NCBI GenBank assembly: GCA_001797675.1
Contig: MGQB01000013.1
Location: 1 to 64,000, forward strand
Length of the DNA stretch: 64,000 nucleotides
DNA from: Deltaproteobacteria bacterium RBG_13_43_22
GTDB taxonomy: Bacteria > Desulfobacterota > RBG-13-43-22
Direction: 5' to 3'
This document shows, piece by piece, positions 16,349 to 22,576 of the stretch. How positions within the stretch are numbered: the stretch's first letter is position 1; the number at the start of each line of letters is the position of its first letter. Both the position numbers and the translations under genes were made by a program. The notes under the pieces are model-generated. The model was not told the origin of the DNA, did not search any database, and saw only the letters and a list, made by a program, of their open reading frames with translations.

Positions 16349-17057
16349 GTCATTCCGAGACCACTTCAAAGATGTGGTTGAGGAGGTGCAGCGATTCGCT
16401 GTCTTCGTCCGGGCAAAGGAGTTTCAGGAGCAGAGCATCGTCAAACTCGAAGAACTCTTGGCGGAATGTTCACAGGCTAAGGACAAGGCTATCGCCGAAC
16501 AGTCGGAGGATACGGCGAACGCATACCTGGCCTTCGAATTCATGGCAAAGGCCTTGGTGGAGGAATTCCGATTCTACCTGGCGCTCAAGGCGGATGCTCC
16601 CGATTCGGCGTGGGACCACCTTGTGAATGCCGAATCCTCGTCTGCCGCAGCAATGAAATCGCATGCTGTGGCTTCTCATCTCGATGGGTACATTCAACGG
16701 CTTCATGCTCTTGAGCGGCTCTTGTTCCCTCAACCCGTCTTCTTCAGCTCTGGATTCATCGTGAGGGAATCGGAGTGCAGCATCTGCGGCGTAGAGTACG
16801 GGGAATGTACTCACGTCAAAGGAAGACCCTACATGGGCAAGCTCTGCGCACGGATTGTGAAGAAGGCAGAGCTCCAAGAAGTCTCCGTGGTCTCCGACCC
16901 CGCAGACAAGCATTGTCGCGCCCTGCACTACACTGACAATGGAATAACGAGAAACGTGTTCACCCAACGTGCAGTCCCAGACGAAGATGCCGAACAATCG
17001 CCTCCAGCATACCCCGAAGGGCGCGCGGACGCACCCTCCGGGTCTGCTGAGGCGTGA
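16332..17057 (+). CDS. Hypothetical cassette protein B with a Cys/His zinc-type motif
   Basis: A 241-residue protein. The first ~130 residues are helical and charged. The second part carries SECSICGVEYGECTHVKGR with Cys149, Cys152, Cys159, His161 and Cys172, then KAELQEVSVVSDPAD (178-192). This Cys/His block followed by an EVS-[LV]-V-x-x-PA segment resembles part of HK97-type prohead proteases and related proteins, but no catalytic His/Ser pair is evident. The longer frame from 16164 is rejected because AAAGGTG precedes the ATG at 16332, which also gives a 17-base coupling overlap with protein A. The 3' end of the gene lies within the attC site. Confidence 0.6.
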   Translation: MKHPIESFRDHFKDVVEEVQRFAVFVRAKEFQEQSIVKLEELLAECSQAKDKAIAEQSEDTANAYLAFEFMAKALVEEFRFYLALKADAPDSAWDHLVNAESSSAAAMKSHAVASHLDGYIQRLHALERLLFPQPVFFSSGFIVRESECSICGVEYGECTHVKGRPYMGKLCARIVKKAELQEVSVVSDPADKHCRALHYTDNGITRNVFTQRAVPDEDAEQSPPAYPEGRADAPSGSAEA

Positions 17058-17066
17058 CGTTATAGC
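16990..17066 (+). other. attC integron recombination site (end of cassette 1)
   Basis: A left core of CGAAC plus AAT spacer is followed by the arm CGCCTCCAGCA. The right arm TGCTGAGGCG is its complement except for one unpaired C. The pairing continues inwards through CCC/GGG, and the right core is GTTATAG (17059-17065). The layout R''-L''-loop-L'-R' with one extrahelical base is that of an attC site. It overlaps the last codons of protein B. Confidence 0.75.
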
Positions 17067-17068
17067 AA

Positions 17069-17878
17069 ATGAAATTTACTGACATAGAGCAAGAAGTCAT
17101 TTTCCTCAAAGCGTCCAGTGAAATGATTGACTCAATAGTCAATTACGACATGCTTACTCTCAGCGGGGGAGAGGGAGGGGGTGAGGCTCGATGTAAGAGC
17201 ACCATACACCAAAGGCTCTTTAACATTTTTCTCGTTGACTTCCTGTCGAAGTCATCAGCCGAGATCGCTGGGGAGAGCAAATCTTACCTTGACGCGTTGT
17301 TAGATATTTGTAAAAGACCCATTTTCGATCAAGATCATTCTGTGCTGAAGCTGAAGGAGGCGACTCTTAGTTTTAGAAAATGGTTGGAAACCGAGGTCGA
17401 GGTTGAGATATGGCTGCCTGCAATCAGTCTTCAAACAAAGCTAATAATCCGAAGACGTGAGTTCATCAAAGTCTGTGGAAACATCGCCAAACACAATTTC
17501 TCCCGACTCAGTAGAATTATCAATGAGTTGAGGGGCATCGTTTCAAGAAACGGAATAACCATTGCCGATGAAGACGCGTTGCTTATACTTGACGATGTCT
17601 ATGAACGATTTCACACTGATATCCTGAACTGCCATGTCAGTTATGTGTTGGAACAATTAAACGATGTTCGCTGGGGTATTCATGAGTATCTTGAGCCAGA
17701 GTTTAGACGCTCAATCGTTCTTGAAAATGGTGATCCACCGAAGTACCACTACACCTTTCCTGATGGTATAAACACACATTTCGCGAGAAATTGCTACTGG
17801 GAGCTTATGAACGACGTTAGACGGCGACCATATGTCCAGAGATTCAAGACGTATGATATATTAAAAAAGGTATATTAA
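17069..17878 (+). CDS. Hypothetical cassette protein, 269 aa
   Basis: No named family recognised. The protein is predicted soluble and mostly helical. A basic segment, RRREFIKVCGNIAKHNFSRL (about residues 128-147), contains an R-x(n)-H arrangement of the kind seen in HEPN-type domains, but this is too weak for an assignment. The C-terminal half has aromatic-rich segments (YVLEQLNDVRWGIHEYLEPEF). The start codon lies three bases after the attC right core and has no clear ribosome site, so translation may begin at a later Met or by read-through. It is the sole gene of the second cassette. Confidence 0.55.
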   Translation: MKFTDIEQEVIFLKASSEMIDSIVNYDMLTLSGGEGGGEARCKSTIHQRLFNIFLVDFLSKSSAEIAGESKSYLDALLDICKRPIFDQDHSVLKLKEATLSFRKWLETEVEVEIWLPAISLQTKLIIRRREFIKVCGNIAKHNFSRLSRIINELRGIVSRNGITIADEDALLILDDVYERFHTDILNCHVSYVLEQLNDVRWGIHEYLEPEFRRSIVLENGDPPKYHYTFPDGINTHFARNCYWELMNDVRRRPYVQRFKTYDILKKVY

Positions 17879-17884
17879 GCATGA

Positions 17885-17948
17885 ATCAGGGGTTGCTCAA
17901 TCAGCGGAAAAGAGCGCCTGCCTCTGGCTGATTCCTGTGTTGGACGGA
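17885..17948 (+). other. Degenerate attC-like site (end of cassette 2)
   Basis: The right core GTTGGAC (17940-17946) fits GTTRRRY. Inner arms AATCAGC and GCTGATT pair, followed by AGAG/CTCT around a short loop. The left core (expected R-Y-Y-Y-A-A-C) is not recognisable, so the site is either decayed or misread. Confidence 0.4.
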
Positions 17949-17957
17949 GTCTGAATT

Positions 17958-18689
17958 ATGATGGATAATGAATCTACCAAGATAATACTATGCGCGCGCT
18001 GCCAACAGCGCCTTCGCGTCCCCGTCAGGATTGGAAAGATAAGGGTTAAGTGCCCCAACCCTGAATGTAGATTGCAGTGGGAAATGGATACGGGTGAACG
18101 ACCGTACGAGCCCGTTCGATTGCCGTACCAAGTGGTTGATATCCAACAGGGGACTGCGGCCTGGCATGCATGGCGAGACCAAGGCCTTGGCGCTTCGGAT
18201 GCTCCCACCATAATGGGCGAGAACCCATGGAAAAGTCGTGGGAAACTCCTGGATGAGAAGCTGCGAAGGGTCAGAGTTCGAGCCAGTGAAGCTATGGCTC
18301 GCGGAACTGCTTTGGAACCTGAAGCGCGAAAGCAATACGAGCGGAAGACCGGGATTTCCGTTCGTCCATTATGCCTCCAAAGCACAAAGTTTTATTGGCT
18401 ACTGGCGAGCGTTGATGGGCTCTCCGATGATGGTAATTCCGTAGTCGAAATTAAATGCGGAAATATGGTTTACAGACATGCGGCATCGACCGGACAGGTC
18501 CCCAAATACTACTTTGGGCAACTTCAGCACATCCTGGCGGTAACGGATCTGGCCGAGCTTGATTTTTGGTGTTATCTGCCGGGCCGGCCCGATGTTCACC
18601 TTCGAGTTGAGAGAGACGAACACTACATCGAAAGGCTCTTGCAGATTGAGCAGAGGTTCTGGGAAGAGCTTCGGAAGCTCAGAGAGTAA
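17958..18689 (+). CDS. YqaJ-type (lambda-exonuclease-like) nuclease with an N-terminal zinc ribbon
   Basis: A 243-residue protein. Residues 10-41 form a putative zinc ribbon (Cys12, Cys15, Cys32, Cys37). A YqaJ/PD-(D/E)XK nuclease core follows: QQGTAAWHAWRDQGLGASDA (63-82), a LEPEARKQYE segment with Glu120, Asp153 in LLASVDGL, Glu164-x-Lys166 in VVEIKCG, and QLQ at 188-190. The active-site residues are complete. Phage YqaJ and lambda Exo proteins digest double-stranded DNA for single-strand-annealing recombination, usually with a partner annealase, which is absent here. The zinc-ribbon fusion is unusual. GGAG lies upstream of the ATG. This is the third cassette. Confidence 0.8.
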   Translation: MMDNESTKIILCARCQQRLRVPVRIGKIRVKCPNPECRLQWEMDTGERPYEPVRLPYQVVDIQQGTAAWHAWRDQGLGASDAPTIMGENPWKSRGKLLDEKLRRVRVRASEAMARGTALEPEARKQYERKTGISVRPLCLQSTKFYWLLASVDGLSDDGNSVVEIKCGNMVYRHAASTGQVPKYYFGQLQHILAVTDLAELDFWCYLPGRPDVHLRVERDEHYIERLLQIEQRFWEELRKLRE

Positions 18690-18697
18690 AAATATTC

Positions 18698-18768
18698 GTC
18701 CAACAATGGGATGAACTCGGATTCTAAAATGCTATCGCATTTAAAACCGGTTATCTCAATCGTTGGTG
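18698..18768 (+). other. attC integron recombination site (end of cassette 3)
   Basis: One of the two best attC sites here. The left core GTCCAAC (18698-18704) fits R-Y-Y-Y-A-A-C exactly and is complementary to the right core region ATCGTTGG. The arms GGGATGAACTCGG and CCGGTTATCTC pair with two single unpaired bases (G and T), and the stem continues into CTAAAATGC/GCATTTAAAA around a four-base loop. The cut position G^TT is at 18762/18763, precisely where the second structured repeat begins. Confidence 0.85.
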
Positions 18769-18929
18769 CCGCCTGCGGCGTCGCCAATGCGGCGTTCCCC
18801 CTATCGGGTCCATGTCCCGGTCGGCGCCGCCGCAGGCGGCACCAACCAGGCCATTGGACCTCGATGTCACTTGCTTGCATGGCCTTCGGCCCCGCAAGCT
18901 ACGTGACACGGGTCAACGCCGCATTCGCC
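18763..18929 (+). repeat. ~170-bp structured repeat, copy 2 (5' leader of cassette 4)
   Basis: Similar to 15658-15827 over its whole length. A perfect 18-bp inverted repeat lies at 18763-18780 and 18828-18845, with further pairings: GCCAATGCGGCGTT with AACGCCGCATTCG, GTCAC with GTGAC, and GCTTGC with GCAAGC. It starts at the cassette cut site and ends 18 bases before the next start codon. Confidence 0.8.
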
Positions 18930-18947
18930 TAAAATGGAGGATAAGGT

Positions 18948-19301
18948 ATGGAGCCAGTATGGATTCCTCTTGTATCTGGATTGTTGGGTGCTCTTGTGGG
19001 GTCTGCTTCCTCATTAGCCGCTATATTTATGCAAACAAGAGCACAACAGAGGCGTGAACGACTCCGCTTGGTTATCGAAGCCGCCATGCAAGATCACCGG
19101 AGCGTTCTTGAACTTATGAAACTTCCAGGAGGGCCTACAAGCATTCAACCTCTCCCAAGTTATATCTACTATCACTTACGGTTCATGAACCTTATCGAAG
19201 AGAGTCATTTGAGTCCCGACTCTATGAAAGAATTGGACAAGGAGATGGCTGAAGTTTACCAGGTCTGCAAGGAACCAACGAGAAAGGATTCAAATTCCTA
19301 A
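18948..19301 (+). CDS. Small membrane-anchored cassette protein
   Basis: A 117-residue protein with one N-terminal transmembrane helix (about residues 5-27, WIPLVSGLLGALVGSASSL) and a short periplasmic start, followed by a basic Q-x-x-R-R-E-R-L junction and a helical cytoplasmic domain. This layout is common among hypothetical proteins in integron arrays. No enzyme motif is visible. GGAGG lies at a good distance before the ATG. It is the only gene of cassette 4, preceded by the second structured repeat. Confidence 0.65.
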   Translation: MEPVWIPLVSGLLGALVGSASSLAAIFMQTRAQQRRERLRLVIEAAMQDHRSVLELMKLPGGPTSIQPLPSYIYYHLRFMNLIEESHLSPDSMKELDKEMAEVYQVCKEPTRKDSNS

Positions 19302-19336
19302 GAATTAGAAGGAAAGAGTGCACAAATCTAAAAAAA

Positions 19337-19398
19337 TTGCCAACGGCAGAACTTCAGCCGATTTTATACGCGCTGTAGGGTTCTGTGCCATTCGTCCA
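19337..19398 (+). other. Degenerate attC-like site (end of cassette 4)
   Basis: The left core TGCCAAC is near consensus. The arms GGCAGAACTTCAGC and GCTGTAGGGTTCTGTGCC pair with small bulges. The right core (CCATTCG where CCGTTGG is expected) is altered, so the site may be inactive. Confidence 0.45.
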
Positions 19399-19421
19399 AA
19401 TAGATAGTCAAGGCCGAGATA

Positions 19422-20300
19422 ATGATGCTGAAACGTTCTATGTACTTTTTAAGTTCCCTTTTTCTCGCTAGTTGCCTTTTTGTCGTTTCAATCCCAGCGC
19501 TTGCTGATATGCGTAATGTCCCGCTAGCCGAGGTCCTTTTGCAGGCCAAGAAAGGCAATCCAGAAGCGCAGGACGAGCTGGGATTTCGGTACTCCATTGG
19601 CCTTGATGTCGATCAGGACTATGTTCAGGCTGCAAAGTGGTACCTATCTGCAGCTGAGCAAGGACATGCCAAAGCACAAAACGAGATAGCAGGTTTCTAT
19701 GACAAAGGCATTGGTGTTCCCAGGGATCAACGGAGAGCAGTTTACTGGTACGAAAAGGCGGCCACTCAAGGCTATCCTCCGGCCCAGTATAATTTGTCCT
19801 TAAAGTTGATCTTGGGGGAAGGGGTGAAAAGGGATGCGATTCGATCTACATCGTGGCTTAGGAGCGCCGCCGAAAGCGGAAAGGCACCGCAGGCCGAATG
19901 CAACTTGGGCGTAAGGTACCTAAACGGTGTAGGGCTGAAGAAGGACCTCCGGGAAGCGACCAGGTGGTTTCGTAAGTCAGCGGATCATGGTTACCCTTTA
20001 GCTATGTTCAACATGGCCAGTAGCTACGTGCGTGGGGATGGCGTAAATAGAGATTTGGTTCAGGCGTATAAATGGCTCTATCTATCCACAGGCGCAGGAG
20101 CAAAACAGAAATTGGTATTCGAAAGAGCCAAGACAGAAGCAAGGATGGGCCACTCTGAAACCACTTTATGGCTTTATCCTTTGGAGGGGGCTCAGCTGCG
20201 TAAAGCCCAGAAGGGATTAGAAATTCTGCGGGAATCTATGACAGAAAGTCAAGTGTCTGAAGCCATTAAGCAAGCAGATAATTGGAGTCCAAAAGAATAG
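19422..20300 (+). CDS. Exported Sel1-repeat (TPR-like) protein
   Basis: A 292-residue protein. It begins with a signal peptide (about residues 1-29; basic MMLKRS, hydrophobic core, cleavage near ALA-D). Four to five Sel1-like repeats follow between residues 35 and 225, each with the A-x-x-x-L-G-x-x-Y pattern and the W-[YFL]-x-x-[AS]-A-x-x-G turn (AAKWYLSAAEQGHAKAQ, AVYWYEKAATQGYPPAQ, ATRWFRKSADHGYPLA). Sel1 repeats mediate protein-protein contacts, so this is a periplasmic or secreted adaptor and not an enzyme. The C-terminal 60 residues lie outside the repeats. It is the only gene of cassette 5. Confidence 0.85.
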   Translation: MMLKRSMYFLSSLFLASCLFVVSIPALADMRNVPLAEVLLQAKKGNPEAQDELGFRYSIGLDVDQDYVQAAKWYLSAAEQGHAKAQNEIAGFYDKGIGVPRDQRRAVYWYEKAATQGYPPAQYNLSLKLILGEGVKRDAIRSTSWLRSAAESGKAPQAECNLGVRYLNGVGLKKDLREATRWFRKSADHGYPLAMFNMASSYVRGDGVNRDLVQAYKWLYLSTGAGAKQKLVFERAKTEARMGHSETTLWLYPLEGAQLRKAQKGLEILRESMTESQVSEAIKQADNWSPKE

Positions 20301-20343
20301 TGACACATTGACGGGTGACGAAACTGCTCATTGTACAGAGAGG

Positions 20344-20403
20344 GGCGAACAAGGCTAATGCAGCCGACGCAAAAAGCCGCGCGGCTGATTAGCAGCGTTG
20401 GGC
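20344..20403 (+). other. attC integron recombination site (end of cassette 5)
   Basis: A compact classical attC of about 60 bp. The left core is GGCGAAC and the right core GTTGGGC (20397-20403) fits GTTRRRY exactly. The arms GCTAATGCAGCCG and CGGCTGATTAGC are complementary except for one unpaired G. The loop is A-rich. Length, cores and the extrahelical base all agree with integron cassettes. Confidence 0.88.
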
Positions 20404-20422
20404 AGGGAGATATTAAACACCA

Positions 20423-21223
20423 ATGATTAGAAAATCATTACATCGCGTACGAGAAGCAACATTTTGTATTGAGCTTCCAAATAAAGCAGCGCATGACATG
20501 CCAATGCCAACGGGGACAGGCTTTTTCATTTCACCTGATGGATGGTTTGTTACTGCTGCGCATGTTACGTCAGAAAATGGCAATTCTGATGGTCCACAAA
20601 GGAGTGATATAGATAAAGCATGGCTAATGAAAGAACATACTGCCGGTATAATAGGAGCAATGTGTCAGTTTCCTGAGCTACTGTATGTGCTCCCACGATA
20701 TGATATTTCTTTATTGAAGGTAGATTTTCCAAAAAATTCAAATAAAGAATGGTTAAAGGGTAAAACTGAGTTTCCTTTTATACCTGTTTCTAAAAGACCA
20801 TTGGAAATGGGAGAACCTGTTTATTCTTTCGGCTATCCTCTTTCCACAGGGATAGCTAAAAAAAATGGTTCTGCTGTTATTGGAACCACACAACTAAGCC
20901 CACGACTCACATCTGCCATTGTTTCCTCGGACTTAGAAAAAACCAATATTATAATGACCAGTGGTGATACAAAGCATTATGTTTTAGATAAAGCGCTTAA
21001 TTATGGGAACAGCGGCGGTCCAATTGTTGCCGTTGAAACTGGATACGTACATGCATTGTGTTCACGATTTCAGCCTGTATTTGTGCCCCAAATGCATATG
21101 GCAAATGAAAAAGGAGAGTACCCGGTAGTGATGATTCCAAGCCTCTATGGCGTTGTATCAAGTTTGGAAAATCAGGAAATACTGAATCTGTTCGAAAAGC
21201 TTGGGATACCCATATCGGATTGA
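20423..21223 (+). CDS. Trypsin-like serine protease (S1 fold), cassette gene
   Basis: A 266-residue protein with a full trypsin-type triad: His47 in VTAAHVTS, Asp94 in RYDISLLKV and Ser197 in YGNSGGP. It lacks a signal peptide and a PDZ domain, unlike the HtrA/DegP enzymes, so a cytoplasmic role is likely. Stand-alone trypsin-like domains of this kind occur in several defence and signalling modules, but no partner is visible. The gene is clearly richer in A and T than the cassettes at 15842-18689, as expected for cassettes of different origin. It begins 20 bp after an attC right core and is cassette 6. Confidence 0.85.
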   Translation: MIRKSLHRVREATFCIELPNKAAHDMPMPTGTGFFISPDGWFVTAAHVTSENGNSDGPQRSDIDKAWLMKEHTAGIIGAMCQFPELLYVLPRYDISLLKVDFPKNSNKEWLKGKTEFPFIPVSKRPLEMGEPVYSFGYPLSTGIAKKNGSAVIGTTQLSPRLTSAIVSSDLEKTNIIMTSGDTKHYVLDKALNYGNSGGPIVAVETGYVHALCSRFQPVFVPQMHMANEKGEYPVVMIPSLYGVVSSLENQEILNLFEKLGIPISD

Positions 21224-21278
21224 ATACAGGCTAGTGGAGTACTCTTGAAATATTGAAAACCAATGCTTCTTAAATGAA

Positions 21279-21316
21279 GCCCAACCCGTCGCTCAAGCCG
21301 ATCGCGGCCCGCTGGG
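21279..21316 (+). other. Truncated attC (left half only)
   Basis: GCCCAAC at 21279-21285 is a perfect left core, followed by a CTCAAGCCGATCGCGGC arm and loop typical of attC. The matching right arm and GTTRRRY core are absent. The sequence instead enters the inverted-repeat element beginning at 21325. The site seems to have been cut by that element or by a deletion. Confidence 0.55.
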
Positions 21317-21324
21317 GAGGAATA

Positions 21325-21603
21325 GGGGACGTCCTTAAATAAGTAAATAACTTGACAGGCCAATTGCGGATAGACCGGGAGGGCCTTTTTTCAAGGAGTC
21401 GGATAAAGGCCAGGGCGGATGGCAGAGGATTATGCTGCTACTGGGCGGCACGAGAGTTGGGCTATCCTTTGACAGAACTTGCCCGGCGATTGAACATAAC
21501 AACTCTCGTAGTGGTATATGCTGTGAGAAGAGGCGAAAGTATCGCTAAAGAGTCTGATTATAGCCTATTAGATTGAGTTATTTACTTATTTAAGGACGTC
21601 CCT
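21325..21603 (+). mobile_element. REP-type transposase remnant flanked by 27-bp inverted repeats
   Basis: Perfect 27-bp inverted repeats lie at 21326-21352 and 21576-21602 (outer word GGGACGTCC). The interval is almost exactly a 74-codon frame without ATG, whose C-terminal part (CYWAARELGYPLTELARRLN, then YAVRRGESIAKESDY) resembles the DnaA-like helix-turn-helix tail found on some REP-associated Y1 transposases. The catalytic HUH/Tyr domain is missing, so this is an inactive relic. Confidence 0.55.
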
Positions 21604-21611
21604 AATTATTC

Positions 21612-21767
21612 ACGATGCCTTAACTACCGATCGTCCTTACCGGGCTGCCTGGAATAAGGAAAAGGCCTTGCAAGTCATCCAGGAAAAGGCCGGTTCCCAA
21701 TTTGATCCCCGGGTGGTATCGGTTTTCGTTTCAGTCCTGATGGCCGCTTAAAAACCCTTAAAGGGCT
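21612..21767 (+). pseudogene. Duplicated 3' fragment of the HD-GYP gene
   Basis: A direct copy of 14799-14954. It reads DALTTDRPYRAAWNKEKAL onwards to VSVLMAA-stop in the same frame as the intact gene, with Q-to-R and D-to-A changes seen near the end. No start or upstream domains are present. It marks the right edge of the accessory island. Confidence 0.9.
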
Positions 21768-21810
21768 GTGTGATAGGGGTAGGGGTCTCTCCAGACCGTT
21801 TCGATTAACT

Positions 21811-22278
21811 TCAGCCAATATGGTCCTTGTATTCATCCATCACTTCAATCAAAACCCCATGGGCATATTGGGGAGTTATCCATACCCACCGTGTATCGGG
21901 GCTATTTACATCATAATTGAATTGATCCCCTTGCAACGTTACCTCTTTTTCCTTCAGTTGACGAAAAGTATCCTCCAGATGAGTGGAAGCGAAGGCAATA
22001 TGATGTAATCCTTCTCCATATTTTTCCAGACGATTGTAGATAGGTGATCCGGGTTCCAGAGGCTGAAGGAGTTGAATATCACAACCATCATTGAGAGCAC
22101 GGAAAAATGTGGTCAGGTAGCGGTCTTTTCCTGCGAAACGTTCCTCTTTGACGATTGGTTGATTTAATAACGAGGGGGAAACCACTCCAAGAATACGGGA
22201 GTAATGTTCGATGGCCCGATCAATGTCTCTAACCAATATACAAATATGGGCCAGCCTTTGCTTGACCTGATTCTCCAT
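21811..22278 (-). CDS. VOC family protein, methylmalonyl-CoA-epimerase-like
   Basis: A 155-residue VOC protein. It has RLAHICILVRDIDRAIEHYS at the start (His11 as first metal ligand), DIQLLQPLEPGSP in the middle, EGLHHIAF (second His), and GVLIEVMDE at the end (metal Glu). These four metal positions and the GLHHIAF motif are those of methylmalonyl-CoA epimerase and close relatives, though the substrate may differ. A good GGAGG precedes the start. It lies about 300 bp downstream of the acyl-CoA ligase on the same strand. Confidence 0.8.
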   Translation of the reverse strand: MENQVKQRLAHICILVRDIDRAIEHYSRILGVVSPSLLNQPIVKEERFAGKDRYLTTFFRALNDGCDIQLLQPLEPGSPIYNRLEKYGEGLHHIAFASTHLEDTFRQLKEKEVTLQGDQFNYDVNSPDTRWVWITPQYAHGVLIEVMDEYKDHIG

Positions 22279-22576
22279 AACAGTCCTCCTTTTCAGGTGA
22301 GCCCCGGTCAGGGCTGTACCTCTTTGGTTGAAGAGTCCTTCATCAAACTCCGAGCTGATGGGTCAAGTCTGCTCTTGACTCTCAGTTTTTTTCAACAAGG
22401 GCCAAGAACAAAACCCTCACCGTTAACCAGTTATGCATACAAGGCAACGTTCAAGACCCCCAATCCCGTTCAGCCTATCCTCCAATAATGAGATACTCAA
22501 TTTTCTTTGAATTCGGCAATTATAAGTACTCTTTTCCAGGTTATTAAGATCACTAGAAAAATAAGGATGTCCCGCT

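Noticed and set aside
19337-19398. Full functional status for the attC-like site after cassette 4.
   Set aside because: The right core has two changes from the complement of the left core. It is listed as degenerate only.
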